A stretch of 64,000 nucleotides of DNA from Microvenator marinus. GTDB lineage: Bacteria; Myxococcota_A; Bradymonadia; Bradymonadales; Bradymonadaceae. A program made the translations under genes and the position numbers. The notes beneath the pieces were generated by a model. That model did no database searches. It was given only the letters and a program-made list of their open reading frames with translations, and had not been told where the DNA came from. Within the stretch, counting starts at the first letter, position 1, and every line of letters begins with the position of its first letter. The stretch is taken from the NCBI RefSeq assembly GCF_007993755.1, contig NZ_CP042467.1:2380001-2444000 (forward strand), given 5' to 3'. Shown here one piece after another: positions 42,898-51,963 of this stretch.

Positions 42898-44811
42898 ATG
42901 AAAAATTTTCTAGATGAAATCTCAGAGATCGATGTGGAAGGGGCCACAGAGATTGCGGACGGCAGTCAGTTTGAAATCGAGCCGACCATTCGAGACATGA
43001 GTGCATTTCCGACTTCGACTCCGAGCTATCTGGACGAAGACTCGGAGGGCGATACCGAATACGACCAGACCTCGGTGCTCGCGCTAGAGCAATCCGACGA
43101 AGATGCGACGGCCGTGGAGTCCGCGATTGACGGGCGTTTTCAGCTGGTGGGCGTGCTCGGCGAAGGTGGAATGGGCAAGGTCTACCGCGGCATTCAGCTC
43201 TCCATCAACCGTGACGTCGCGATCAAAGTGGTTCGCGAAGAGTTCGCTCATGACCCCCAACTTAGGGCGCGTTTTGAGCGCGAGGCGCAGCTCATCTCAA
43301 GCTTCAACCACCCAGGGATCGTACGTCTTGTGGACTTTGGAGAGAGTGACGGGCGCCTCTTCCTGGTCATGGAGTTTGTCAACGGCAAGCCAATCGGCGA
43401 GCTCTTTGGCGGCCACCAACTCCACCCAAGGTATGTGCTCGAGATGGCCAGACAAGTGGCATCAGCTCTGACCGAGGCGCATTCTAAGGGCGTTGTTCAC
43501 CGCGACCTAAAACCCGACAATATCCTCTTGAGCCGCGTCACGGACGGCACCATTCAGTTCAAGGTCTTGGACTTTGGAGTAGCCCGTACCGGGTCCTCCA
43601 ACCTCACGGCTGCGGGTGCGGTGTGCGGGACGCCAGAGTACATGCCACCGGAGCAAGCACGCGGGATGACCGTGGGCCCGGAGTCCGACCTCTATGCGCT
43701 CGGCGTGATGATGTACGAGATGCTCGCGGGACGCGTTCCATTTGCCGGAAACAACGCGATGGCGATCATGATCAAGCAGGTCAAAGAACTCCCGCCTCGC
43801 CTCAAAGATCTTGCGCCTCATGTCCCCGACGACATCGAGGAATTGGTCAATGCGCTGATGGAGAAGGACCCTTCGGACCGCATCAGCAGCGCGATTTCCA
43901 TTTGCGACACCATCGACCACATCCTCGCTATGCACGGGTGGACCCAGGTAATTCGTCTGGAAGATGGCCCCCTGAACCAGACCACAAAGAAGTGGTACTA
44001 CGACGGCTCGCCGATTGGTGAGCGCCCGAGTGCGCCTACGTTTCCGCATTCTCCGAACACGTCACAAGACCTCGTGGCGCCTAAAACTCCGGTCTCCAGC
44101 GCGGCGCTCGGCACGGGCTTTCTGGCGGACGACGCACCGATCGGTATCGATGAGGACGCTTTGGCTCAGAACCGGCGGCCGAATCCGGCAAATTACGGCT
44201 ACGGACAAAATCAGCCCACGAGTTCGCCGGCAAACCGCCTGCCAACGCCGGCCCCTCAAGCACACGCGCCTGCCCAACCAGCACATGCACCTCAGCGTGC
44301 GGCTCGACCGCGGCAAAACACCTTGCCAGGGGCTTCGAGGAAAAAGCGCAACAACACGAACACCATCCTCCTCGGGGCGGCGCTGGTTTTAGTGGTCTTG
44401 ATGTTGGTGGTCGTGGCCTTGATTTTGTCGCGAAAGGCGAGTGGACCGGAACTTCCCGCGGATTTGGGGAGCGGCCCTTCGCCGGCCATGTTGACGTCCT
44501 TTGCGTCGAGTGGTTGGACACCTTCCGCAGTCATCGCGTCAGACCTTGGGCCTTCGGTCAACGTTCAGAGCTCCAAACTTGTGTCCGAAAACGGTCAGGT
44601 GAGCTTCTCAGTCTATACCTGCACTGCTCCTGAGGAATGTGGTGATATCTTCGACCGCATTTACCTTCCGAGCTATGGCTACACGTGGAGCGGACACGTG
44701 GTCCAGCTCGAGCCGATGGGCAATGTTCCGAAAGTTGAAATGGAGCGTCTAATAAGTGCTGTCACCACCTTGCATCCCGGCGGTGAGGCATCTACCACGG
44801 ACTTTAAGTGA
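42898..44811 (+). CDS. Membrane-bound Ser/Thr protein kinase (PknB-like)
   Basis: 637 residues. An acidic N-terminal segment (1-80) precedes a complete Hanks-type kinase domain (about 82-345). That domain has the glycine loop GEGGMGKVYRG, the catalytic Lys in VAIKVV, the catalytic loop HRDLKPDNIL (about 201), DFGVAR (the DFG) and CGTPEYMPPEQ in the activation segment. A Pro/Ala/Gln-rich linker (about 380-480) leads to one transmembrane helix (about 491-512: LLGAALVLVVLMLVVVALIL). An extracytoplasmic domain of about 120 residues with two Cys (CTAPEECG) follows. No PASTA repeats. It should phosphorylate cytoplasmic targets in response to an envelope signal. The next gene overlaps by GTGA. Confidence 0.93.
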   Translation: MKNFLDEISEIDVEGATEIADGSQFEIEPTIRDMSAFPTSTPSYLDEDSEGDTEYDQTSVLALEQSDEDATAVESAIDGRFQLVGVLGEGGMGKVYRGIQLSINRDVAIKVVREEFAHDPQLRARFEREAQLISSFNHPGIVRLVDFGESDGRLFLVMEFVNGKPIGELFGGHQLHPRYVLEMARQVASALTEAHSKGVVHRDLKPDNILLSRVTDGTIQFKVLDFGVARTGSSNLTAAGAVCGTPEYMPPEQARGMTVGPESDLYALGVMMYEMLAGRVPFAGNNAMAIMIKQVKELPPRLKDLAPHVPDDIEELVNALMEKDPSDRISSAISICDTIDHILAMHGWTQVIRLEDGPLNQTTKKWYYDGSPIGERPSAPTFPHSPNTSQDLVAPKTPVSSAALGTGFLADDAPIGIDEDALAQNRRPNPANYGYGQNQPTSSPANRLPTPAPQAHAPAQPAHAPQRAARPRQNTLPGASRKKRNNTNTILLGAALVLVVLMLVVVALILSRKASGPELPADLGSGPSPAMLTSFASSGWTPSAVIASDLGPSVNVQSSKLVSENGQVSFSVYTCTAPEECGDIFDRIYLPSYGYTWSGHVVQLEPMGNVPKVEMERLISAVTTLHPGGEASTTDFK

Positions 44812-45485
44812 ACTTTCGAATCGGCAGCGTTTTGCTCTTAGCTCTTTTGGGTATGGCGTGCGCAAAGAGTGTGGCCAACCCTCCCGTGAGCGAGGCAAAG
44901 CCTGAGGCCGAGGACGAAACTGGACTCAAGCCGGTCAAGTTTCCTGAAGTCCAAGCCTGTTTCGAAGCCCACGTAAAGCCCGTGTTCTCCAAGGGTGAAG
45001 CGTATCGCGACTACGTGGTCTCGCTCAAAACCACCACGCTTCCTCTCGATTTAAGGGTGGGTCCCATCAAGGACATGAAAGCCGACGCGCTCAGACTTTG
45101 CTTGCTCGCGGCCGTCGGTCAGATTCAGCCGAAGTCCATTCTTTTTGCCACGGGAATCCGACTCTATCCAGACCGTTCGCCCACGGCCATTCCCATGATC
45201 CAGGGAGCGCTGACGCCACTGCAGGTTCGCGAAGGCATCATCAAAAACGAGTTCGGGAGATGCATCTTGCCTGAGCATTACGAGGTACGCATGCACGGCG
45301 CTGCGATCTTAAAGGGCACGATTATCAACGGCAAACTGCAGGATATCGAGTTCTACGGGTCGACCTTCGGGTACACCGACTATGCGAGCTGCATCGAAGC
45401 GAAACTGGCTGAGTTGGAGTTCCATCCGACGCCAGATCCCTCCGTTTTAGCATTTCCATTCTCGATGCGGATTTCCGACCTTTAA
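44808..45485 (+). CDS. Lipoprotein coupled to the Ser/Thr kinase
   Basis: 225 residues from GTG 44808, which overlaps the kinase stop. MNFRIGSVLLLALLGMAC is a type II signal peptide with lipobox GMAC. The mature part has four Cys (QACFEAH, RLCLLAA, GRCILPE, ASCIEAK) and a two-part layout. Residues about 45-130 and 130-225 both run Cys...loop...beta, and the second contains AILKGTIINGKLQDIEFYG, the kind of C-terminal pattern found in AgmX/PglI-type or energy-transducer-like lipoproteins. I recognise no firm family. The tight coupling suggests that it senses together with, or is controlled by, the kinase. Confidence 0.75.
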   Translation: MNFRIGSVLLLALLGMACAKSVANPPVSEAKPEAEDETGLKPVKFPEVQACFEAHVKPVFSKGEAYRDYVVSLKTTTLPLDLRVGPIKDMKADALRLCLLAAVGQIQPKSILFATGIRLYPDRSPTAIPMIQGALTPLQVREGIIKNEFGRCILPEHYEVRMHGAAILKGTIINGKLQDIEFYGSTFGYTDYASCIEAKLAELEFHPTPDPSVLAFPFSMRISDL

Positions 45486-45488
45486 ATC

Positions 45489-46229
45489 TTAATTGGCCTG
45501 CTTGGCTTCAGGCACGTTCATGTAGAGCGCGCGCAGCGGATCGGCTTCGTCTCCGTAGATATACGCTGGCCCAAGGCCCTGCTGAGCCTCCTGCCCTCCG
45601 CCTAACATTCCACCATCAAAGTTCTTCCAACCCTGCATCTCGCTTGCCTGCTGGGCCTCCCACTGCTTCTGGAGCAAAAGCAATTGCTCGAGAGACTCTG
45701 GGAGCCTGTCTTCGAACGCAAAGAGGACCTTACCAGCCACCTCAGCATCGTGAGTAGCACGGTGAGCCTCCTCCAGAGGGATACCAAGAAGCTTCGAGAT
45801 TGCGCCTAGATTCTTTCGTGGCGAGTTCTTGAAGAATTGACGGGCAAAGATGAGGGGATCGAGCGTTGGCGCCTCCTCGGGCCATCTGAGGCCGCATCGC
45901 TCTAGCTCAGCCTTCATGAAGCTTCGGTCGAACGAGAGGTTGTACGCGACGATACCTACACCCTGAAGTCGTTCGTGAATTTCGTCGGCGAGTTCTTCAA
46001 AGCTCGGTTGGTCCTGAACGTCCTCGTCCTTGATGCCGGTGATGCGCGCGGACTCCTCAGGAATTGGCATGCCCGGATTGATGAGTCGCCCGTAACGCTC
46101 CACGACCTCACCCATTTCAAAGCGGATGATGCCGACCTCCATGACGCGATCTACGGTCGGATCGAGGCCAGTGGTCTCAACATCGATAACGGCAAGGGTT
46201 AGGTCTTTCCACCGCGCGGGCCATTCCAT
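45489..46229 (-). CDS. DnaQ-like 3'-5' exonuclease (DEDDh)
   Basis: 246 residues. Exonuclease domain residues about 8-180 with ExoI VIDVETTGLDP (Asp, Glu), ExoII VAYNLSFDRSF (Asp), and ExoIII-epsilon HRATHDAEVAG (His, Asp). These are the four acidic metal ligands plus His of the DEDDh class. The C-terminal 60 residues are Gln/Gly-rich (QQASEMQGWKNFDGGMLGGG) and of unknown role. It resembles the DNA polymerase III epsilon/PolC exonuclease type but lacks the clamp-binding and alpha-binding tail I would expect of a replicative epsilon. A repair or RNA-trimming exonuclease is as likely. Last gene of a minus-strand run that starts near 51.2 kb. Confidence 0.88.
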   Translation of the reverse strand: MEWPARWKDLTLAVIDVETTGLDPTVDRVMEVGIIRFEMGEVVERYGRLINPGMPIPEESARITGIKDEDVQDQPSFEELADEIHERLQGVGIVAYNLSFDRSFMKAELERCGLRWPEEAPTLDPLIFARQFFKNSPRKNLGAISKLLGIPLEEAHRATHDAEVAGKVLFAFEDRLPESLEQLLLLQKQWEAQQASEMQGWKNFDGGMLGGGQEAQQGLGPAYIYGDEADPLRALYMNVPEAKQAN

Positions 46230-46261
46230 AGCTTCTCCTGAGGCATCTGCTTCGGACTCTT

Positions 46262-47392
46262 TTAATCACGCTCGAAGAACTCGCGCAAGGCGACGATGAC
46301 CCGAGTTTGTTCTTCAGCGGTCATATTCGAACCGGACGGGAGGCAAAGTCCACGGCTAAAGAGGCGCTGACACACGCTCCCGCCCACCATCTCACATCCC
46401 GCATAGAGGGGCTGCAGATGCATGGGTTTCCAAACCGGCCTTGCCTCGATATTCGTGCGCTCGAGATACTGGCGCACGTCCTCGGGCTGGTGTTCAGGCT
46501 CATCAAGCGTCAAACAGGTCAACCACCGCGTGTGACGCCCCCATGAAGCCTCGGGTTGAAAACTCATCGGTAGGTCTGAAAGCTCATCCGTGTAGCGTTG
46601 GAAAACCGCCCGTCGGGCCGCCACTCGGTCCTCGATCACCTCGAGTTGCCCTCGACCGATCCCCGCGAGAACATTGGACATCCGGTAGTTATAACCCACC
46701 TCGGAATGTTCGTAATAAGGTGCGGGATCGCGAGCCTGGGTGGCCAATTTCCGGGCGTGTTTGATCAACGATTCGTCGTCACTGACGAGCATTCCGCCGC
46801 CGGACGTCGTGATGATCTTGTTGCCGTTGAACGAGAAAACACCGGCCTTTCCAAACGATCCGGGGCTTCTCTCTTTGTACGTCGCACCGAGCGCCTCAGC
46901 GGCATCCTCGATGACCACAATTCCATACTCATTTGCCAGGGCCATGATCGGTTCAATATTGGCGCTTTGACCGTAAAGGTGCACCAACACGAGAGCCTTG
47001 GGGATGCGATTGACCTCGGCGCGGCGGGCCAAAAACTCTTTGAGCAATTCAGGGCAGATATTCCACGAATCCGGCTCCGAATCTACCAATACCGGATTCG
47101 CTCCCACGTACCTGATGGGGTTCACAGACGCCACAAAGGTCAGACTCGAACAGATGACCTCGTCCCCGGCGCCCACGCCGGCGAGTTCCAGAGCGAGATG
47201 AATGGCCGCTGTTCCCGAACTCAGCGCCGCGGCATGCTTCGTGCCAACGTATCGCGCAAACTCCTCCTCAAACCTATCTACATTGGGGCCGAGTGGCGCC
47301 ACCCAATTGGTGTCAAACGCCTCTTGAACATAGCGTCTCTCCGACTCACCGATATGCGGTGAAGACAAGTAAATACGGGGGTAATCGTTCAT
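46262..47392 (-). CDS. DegT/DnrJ/EryC1/StrS-family aminotransferase
   Basis: About 376 residues from ATG 47392; a GTG at 47425 would add 11 residues unlike the family. Landmarks: NWVAPLGPNVDRFEEEFA, SSGTAAIHLAL, VVIEDAAEALGA (Asp contacting the PLP ring), FSFNGNKIITTSGGGM (the Schiff-base Lys), and NYRMSNVLAGIGRGQL. The family transfers an amino group to nucleotide-linked 4-keto sugars for surface glycans. The closest style is PglE/pilin-glycosylation or UDP-4-amino sugar enzymes. No sugar dehydratase or acetyltransferase is adjacent, so the substrate cannot be fixed. It follows the helicase gene by 16 bases. Confidence 0.9.
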   Translation of the reverse strand: MNDYPRIYLSSPHIGESERRYVQEAFDTNWVAPLGPNVDRFEEEFARYVGTKHAAALSSGTAAIHLALELAGVGAGDEVICSSLTFVASVNPIRYVGANPVLVDSEPDSWNICPELLKEFLARRAEVNRIPKALVLVHLYGQSANIEPIMALANEYGIVVIEDAAEALGATYKERSPGSFGKAGVFSFNGNKIITTSGGGMLVSDDESLIKHARKLATQARDPAPYYEHSEVGYNYRMSNVLAGIGRGQLEVIEDRVAARRAVFQRYTDELSDLPMSFQPEASWGRHTRWLTCLTLDEPEHQPEDVRQYLERTNIEARPVWKPMHLQPLYAGCEMVGGSVCQRLFSRGLCLPSGSNMTAEEQTRVIVALREFFERD

Positions 47393-47408
47393 ATAATCCG
47401 GTTGTGGT

Positions 47409-49613
47409 TCAGTCCATTGCGACACAGAGTACGCAAGTTACCAGCGCGTCGTGGTCGATTTCAACACCGTCCAATTTCGACTCGAATTTTCGGAATATCA
47501 TGGACGCCTGTGTGCCGGAAAGTGGCGAGGCACTCGACAGTTCGGCGAGTATGCGTTCACCCTCGCGCTGCAGGCCCTTCGGCGGAATTCCGCTGGCATC
47601 GGCTAGTGGGATCATCCGAGGAGAAGCCACACCCTTACCTTCGAGCAAGAGCAAATAAACGCCGCGCAGACGTTTGCGCAACTCTTTGTCGAGCTTGACC
47701 GCACTTACACGCCCCATGCGGCTATCTTCGAGCTCGGCCAGCAGAGACTCGACGAGTTGATGGCCGTTGGCGAAGAAATCGAACAAATCGCTCCTCACCG
47801 CTTCGGCGCGATCAAAGGTTCCGAGGAATCGTGTGCCCTCGTGAAGCCCCGGGATCGCGTCAACCACGACACCACCGCCGTACTCGAAGAAATAGGCCGC
47901 ACTTCCCTCTTTCTCCACCACATCGAGCCCGAGGCGCTCGGCGGCCTGGAGGACAAATTTCTGCGTCAGACTATCGAGGTCCGCTGGAATCCTGCGCATC
48001 ACAGCTTCAGACTCTTCACGCACGTGTGAGTCGGGGAAAGACCAGCCAGCATGACGCTTGGCACCCATCGTCGCTTCTTCAAAAATGCGCATCGACTCGT
48101 AGTTCTTGGCCACATCGTCATCAGGCTTTCGGAAGTAGACAATCGGGATAGCTTCTGTACGCCCGATGCGGTCGAGACGCCCGATTCTTTGCTCCAAAAC
48201 CATCGGATCGCGCGGCAGATCGAGGTGTACGAGGACGTCGCAAAACTGGAAGTTTCGCCCTTCGCTTCCCGCGCCCGAGGAGACGAGAACCGGCGATTTG
48301 GAGAGTTGAAATTGTGCCAACTCAATGTCACGTGCCCCAGTACTCATGCGCTCGTGGAACATGAATACGCGTCCCATGAGCTCGCGCGTGAGCACATCAT
48401 TCAAGGCCTGTGCGCGAGTAGCATTTTCAACGAAGACAAGGGCCTTCTTGCCCTCATTTTTCCACTCGTTCGCCGCTTTAACTAGCCACGCAACGCGAGG
48501 GTCTTGAACCTCGAGCGGACCAGAAAAGTCCTCGATATCGACTGGATTGGGGACACGTTTACCCAGAGCATGAATATCGTCTCGGGTGACGGCCGAAACA
48601 TTGGAGACCTGACGGGTTCCATCTTCGTCTAGAATCTCGAGTCGAAGCGCCTCGGCAATCTTCAGGAAGACTTCATCACCTTTGTCCGCATCCGACTGAA
48701 ACGGTGTGGCTGTCAGGCAAAGAGCGTGCTTTGCACGCGCCACCAAAGGCAGGATCACATCGGCCGTCTCGGAGTCCGCAACCTGGTGCGCCTCGTCCAC
48801 AATCACTAAGTCCGGCATCGCTTTTTCGAGAAGCAATTGAAGGTCTGGACGCTTCTCCAAGAGCTCAAGGCTCAGGATACTCAACGGGTGGATCTCGAAC
48901 GGGTTCGCGCGCTTGCCAAAATCCTTGGCCACCGAATCCACACGTTCTTCGTCGATATGCACAAAGACCTGATGGAACTTGCGATAGAGCTCACCAAGCC
49001 ACTGCACGGTCAAGGTATCCGGCGCAAGGATCAGTGCCTGCTCAACGCGGCCTTGCCGAACGAGCGACGACGCGATCATACACGCCACCACAGTCTTTCC
49101 GAGGCCTACCTCGTCGGCGAGCAGCCAACGCACCTCGTCGCGCGCGACGGCACGCGCTGCGGTGTCGAGCTGATGGGCGAAGAGCTCAACGCGGCCCCCC
49201 AAAAGGCTCGCCACGTCCACATTTCGCCTGTAGTTCAACAGCTTATAACCATCGAGTCGATGCAAGAGCTCGCCGTGGGCATCAAGCTCACCTTCGGCCA
49301 ACTTATCGACGAGAGTCTTCGGCTTGTAGACCGGCCAAAGTGTCTGGATCTCGGCGCGTTTGCCATTGTCCAAAAGCGCGATACGCCCTTGAATACTGGT
49401 GATCTTTGCAACTTCGCCCTCCCCTTGGATCTGGACGTCGTCGCCAGGGAAGAGCTCAACGGGCGCCAATCCACCATGATCCGTAGAGAGTCGCATCGTG
49501 GCTGCGGTTGACGGGAAGAAGACGTCGATAAAGCGGCCATCGACGGCCGTAATGATGCCCACACCGAGCTCTGGAGAGACCTCGCGTATCAGCTTGGTAC
49601 CTGGTTGCCACAT
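47409..49613 (-). CDS. RapA-like SNF2-family ATPase
   Basis: 734 residues. The N-terminus (1-80) resembles the tandem Tudor-like part of RapA (ELGVGIITAVDGRFIDVFFP, then a GDDVQIQGEGEVAKI strand set). The SNF2 helicase core follows. It has motif I DEVGLGKT (about 166), motif II DEAH (about 272), motif III LTATPFQ, motif V SSGAGSEGRNFQ and motif VI EQRIGRLDRIGR. RapA recycles RNA polymerase after transcription; it translocates on DNA but does not unwind. The C-terminal 170 residues are less conserved. It lies in a run of unrelated genes and has no nuclease or methylase beside it, so I do not read it as a defence helicase. Confidence 0.87.
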   Translation of the reverse strand: MWQPGTKLIREVSPELGVGIITAVDGRFIDVFFPSTAATMRLSTDHGGLAPVELFPGDDVQIQGEGEVAKITSIQGRIALLDNGKRAEIQTLWPVYKPKTLVDKLAEGELDAHGELLHRLDGYKLLNYRRNVDVASLLGGRVELFAHQLDTAARAVARDEVRWLLADEVGLGKTVVACMIASSLVRQGRVEQALILAPDTLTVQWLGELYRKFHQVFVHIDEERVDSVAKDFGKRANPFEIHPLSILSLELLEKRPDLQLLLEKAMPDLVIVDEAHQVADSETADVILPLVARAKHALCLTATPFQSDADKGDEVFLKIAEALRLEILDEDGTRQVSNVSAVTRDDIHALGKRVPNPVDIEDFSGPLEVQDPRVAWLVKAANEWKNEGKKALVFVENATRAQALNDVLTRELMGRVFMFHERMSTGARDIELAQFQLSKSPVLVSSGAGSEGRNFQFCDVLVHLDLPRDPMVLEQRIGRLDRIGRTEAIPIVYFRKPDDDVAKNYESMRIFEEATMGAKRHAGWSFPDSHVREESEAVMRRIPADLDSLTQKFVLQAAERLGLDVVEKEGSAAYFFEYGGGVVVDAIPGLHEGTRFLGTFDRAEAVRSDLFDFFANGHQLVESLLAELEDSRMGRVSAVKLDKELRKRLRGVYLLLLEGKGVASPRMIPLADASGIPPKGLQREGERILAELSSASPLSGTQASMIFRKFESKLDGVEIDHDALVTCVLCVAMD

Positions 49614-49633
49614 GGATTCGGCCTGAATAAGGA

Positions 49634-50122
49634 CTATTCTTCGGCTTCGATGCCGGTATTGATGAGTTTCTCGTTGGTTTCTTCGTTGATCGGCTCAGGC
49701 TCAAGGCCTCCGGTCATCACGATGCGCGTGAAACCGCCCACGTCGTCCACCTCGAGCGGGGTTCGTGGAAAGACCACGGTTCCGATTCCGGCATAGGAGG
49801 CAAAAACGATCGAAGTCATGAAGAAGGCTTTGAGGACCTCGCCGCTCGTGATTCCGGCGAGGACAGCGAAGGTTGAGCCTCCGACGATGAGCGCGCCCAC
49901 CACACCTGCGTCGCGCAGGAAGTAGCCCAGCACGTTGATGATCACCGTAGCAATCAGCGCTCCGATGAATCCGTTCTGCTCAGGGTCAACGCCCATAAGG
50001 CGGAAACCACCCAAAATCACGAGTAGCTGCACGATCCCGCAGAGCACATAATAGGTGACTGGCGTCCAGCTCAGCCCGCCAGATTGCGCCAAAAGGGGAA
50101 GATCAAAGAGTAGGAAATTCAT
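49634..50122 (-). CDS. Small membrane protein of unknown function
   Basis: 162 residues with four hydrophobic helices (about 20-42, 50-70, 73-95, 99-118: VTYYVLCGIVQLLVIL, FIGALIATVIINVLGYF, VVGALIVGGSTFAVLAG, VLKAFFMTSIVFASYAG). An acidic soluble tail follows (EPEPINEETNEKL). The ATG at 50122 overlaps the stop of the TatA-like gene (ATGA) and has GGAGG upstream. I do not recognise the family. Its coupling to the TatA-like protein hints at a shared membrane role. Confidence 0.75.
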   Translation of the reverse strand: MNFLLFDLPLLAQSGGLSWTPVTYYVLCGIVQLLVILGGFRLMGVDPEQNGFIGALIATVIINVLGYFLRDAGVVGALIVGGSTFAVLAGITSGEVLKAFFMTSIVFASYAGIGTVVFPRTPLEVDDVGGFTRIVMTGGLEPEPINEETNEKLINTGIEAEE

Positions 50123-50376
50123 GGGGCCTCCTCAATCTCGGCGTCTTCGATGCCGGGTGAGCGGGTGCCGGGCTTAGGCCCGGTATGTTTGATATCTGGC
50201 GCTTCCTCAGAGAGATGAACTGGCGGATCCTGAGGATCTGGGTCGCCGGTCTCGTAGCCTTCTTTAAAGCTCTCCTTGGCCTGCTTGATATCCTTGCCAA
50301 GCGTGTTCAATTTCCCAAGGCCAAAGACCAAGAGAATGATCACGAGAAGAAGGACAATTTCGGTTATGCTGAACAT
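50119..50376 (-). CDS. TatA/TatE-like membrane protein
   Basis: 85 residues. The N-terminus has the TatA plan: a short periplasmic start with Glu6, one membrane helix (EIVLLLVIILLVFGLGKL, including the FG hinge), and an amphipathic Lys-rich helix (LGKDIKQAKESFKEG). A Pro/acidic tail follows. TatA forms the pore of twin-arginine export with TatC; no tatC is in this window. The gene lies nine bases after the CPBP protease gene and overlaps the next membrane-protein gene. The Lys-Lys-Leu-Pro of canonical TatA is here GKLNTLG. A Tat-like role is likely but a divergent function cannot be excluded. Confidence 0.82.
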   Translation of the reverse strand: MFSITEIVLLLVIILLVFGLGKLNTLGKDIKQAKESFKEGYETGDPDPQDPPVHLSEEAPDIKHTGPKPGTRSPGIEDAEIEEAP

Positions 50377-50385
50377 GAATACACT

Positions 50386-51186
50386 TTAGCGAAAGACCAT
50401 GACGATAATGTCGTAAATCGCGTGCGTGTATACCGCGACCGCAAATCCTCGCAAATAGAAGATAGCAGCCAGAAGGATCCCTGCAAAGAATCTGAACAAG
50501 AATGACCCCATGGTGAACGCATCACCGAGCGGTCCGACGTAGTGAATCGCGCTGAAGACGAAGCTCGAAATGAGTAGTGCCGCAATCGCAGCCATCCAGC
50601 TTGGGATATCCATGACCTTGCGCGCCAGCCAATAGAGCCCGCCCATCCCGATCAAGCGAAACACGGTCTCCTCGTAGATACCGGCGCCAAGACTCAGCAC
50701 TACCTTGGTGATGATGCCCCATTCGCCCTCGGAGCCCGTGGCCAAAAGCGGCGAAAGTCCGAGCGTAGACATGAGCTGAATCACCGCAGTGCCAAGGAAC
50801 ATCGCGTAGATGGTGCTCTCGAGGAGGATGAACGGAAAGAGACCTGGATGCCATGTGCCTTTATGCCTGAGAGTGGCGAGCGTGATGGCGAAACCGGCGA
50901 AGATTGCCCCGTTGATGCCGAGATAGACGCCAAGACTGCCGTCCGAAATCAACCACATCACGTCGGAGACGAAGTCCACACCGTTTCTAACCCCGCCGGT
51001 CATCAGGATACCGATCTGATAGATGATGAAGAGCGGCATCACCAAAATCAAGCTTGTTCCGAGGTCTTTCGACTCGTCGAAGTACGACCCAAACTTTCCC
51101 TTCGCGACCTTTGCCTTTGCGCTCGGCTTCTCAGTCTTTGCAGATTTTACGGGCTTCTTCGCGTCTTGTTTTGGCTGCTTTGGCAT
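50386..51186 (-). CDS. CPBP-family intramembrane metalloprotease
   Basis: 266 residues. A Lys/Ala-rich cytoplasmic N-terminus (PKQDAKKPVKSAKTEKPSAK) precedes six or more membrane helices. The Abi/CAAX-protease signature is complete: motif 1 EETVFRLIGMGGLYW (EExxxR, about residue 171) and motif 2 FVFSAIHYVG (FxxxH, about 212). The C-terminal NxxxD-like helix (HAIYDIIVMVF) holds HxxxxD. CPBP proteases cut or process membrane or prenylated substrates; some bacterial members act as sorting proteases for MYXO-CTERM tails. This makes a link with the sorting tail of the giant protein conceivable, though the genes are 17 kb apart. Confidence 0.87.
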   Translation of the reverse strand: MPKQPKQDAKKPVKSAKTEKPSAKAKVAKGKFGSYFDESKDLGTSLILVMPLFIIYQIGILMTGGVRNGVDFVSDVMWLISDGSLGVYLGINGAIFAGFAITLATLRHKGTWHPGLFPFILLESTIYAMFLGTAVIQLMSTLGLSPLLATGSEGEWGIITKVVLSLGAGIYEETVFRLIGMGGLYWLARKVMDIPSWMAAIAALLISSFVFSAIHYVGPLGDAFTMGSFLFRFFAGILLAAIFYLRGFAVAVYTHAIYDIIVMVFR

Positions 51187-51273
51187 TCAGACCCTCGTGT
51201 CCAGTTCCGAAGACATAACATCTTTGCCATGCTTTTTAGTCCCATGTCTACGAGGGGCCAAGGAGCCAAGACC

Positions 51274-51954
51274 TCAGAATTCAACGGACGGCGAAGAAAT
51301 GCACGCCACAGGCACCTTGTCGGGTCTACCAAAATGAAATCGACCGCGAGTCTCGGTTCCGTCGGGGCGACTAATCGTGAACGGACCATGAAGCACCAGC
51401 GATTCGTTGGTGCTCTTGTGCCGAGCTAAAGGCCCACATGAAATCGTCTTGCTCGAGTACTTGAAAAATCCCAGGATCGAGGTTGCGGCTGAGTAATCTG
51501 CGGCATTCGACTCGTAGGCTTTGGTACTCAGGGTAGAATTGCAGCCTGGAATCTCCACATCCTCGGTGAAGATTGGCAAGAAGCTCGCCACCACCGCTAT
51601 ATGCACCAAGAGCAAGATCCCAAGTCCCTGTCTGACACTCTTCACACTCTTCTGAGACCATGCGGCCGCGCTCATCACAGCGAGCAAACCGATATACAAA
51701 ACCCTCAAGTGCGGCAGAGCGAGCTCATAGTCGAGCTGTACCTCAATGCCTGTGAGCAGGACGAAAAAGAGGAGATTCACCGACATGTAAAGGGCCACAC
51801 CTTTTGAGACTAGGTCCCACTGCGTGGACTTTCGAAGAAAAAAAAGTCCACCTGCCAGGAGTCCTACATGAGCCAAATGTCGGTATAGACTCCAAGTGTC
51901 CACTTCCACGTTCGACGCGAAAACCTCATAGAACTCGCCATGCCATCCACACAT
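51274..51954 (-). CDS. Membrane protein, tandem paralog B (unknown family)
   Basis: 226 residues. ATG at 51954 with AAGGAG at five bases, only nine bases after the stop of its paralog. Four hydrophobic helices (about 22-40, 50-75, 80-100, 110-128) are followed by an extracytoplasmic C-terminal domain of about 100 residues. That domain contains two Cys and the phrase LVLHGPFTISRPDGTETRGRF. Shared with the neighbour in order: FYE-F, LY-HL-HVG, AGL, LRK, W-D, then CN/CG-(A/S)T near PGC, and GPFTI-R-DG. I know no named family for it. Confidence 0.75.
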   Translation of the reverse strand: MCGWHGEFYEVFASNVEVDTWSLYRHLAHVGLLAGGLFFLRKSTQWDLVSKGVALYMSVNLLFFVLLTGIEVQLDYELALPHLRVLYIGLLAVMSAAAWSQKSVKSVRQGLGILLLVHIAVVASFLPIFTEDVEIPGCNSTLSTKAYESNAADYSAATSILGFFKYSSKTISCGPLARHKSTNESLVLHGPFTISRPDGTETRGRFHFGRPDKVPVACISSPSVEF

Positions 51955-51963
51955 AGAATCTCC

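Noticed and set aside
45489-46229. DNA polymerase III epsilon subunit
   Set aside because: Exonuclease motifs fit, but the Gln/Gly-rich tail lacks the alpha-binding region and the gene is not next to dnaE or rnhA; only a DnaQ-like exonuclease is supported.
47409-49613. Antiphage defence helicase (DISARM/Septu-like)
   Set aside because: The N-terminal RapA-type beta region and the absence of a methylase, nuclease or PLD gene nearby fit a RapA-like housekeeping ATPase better.
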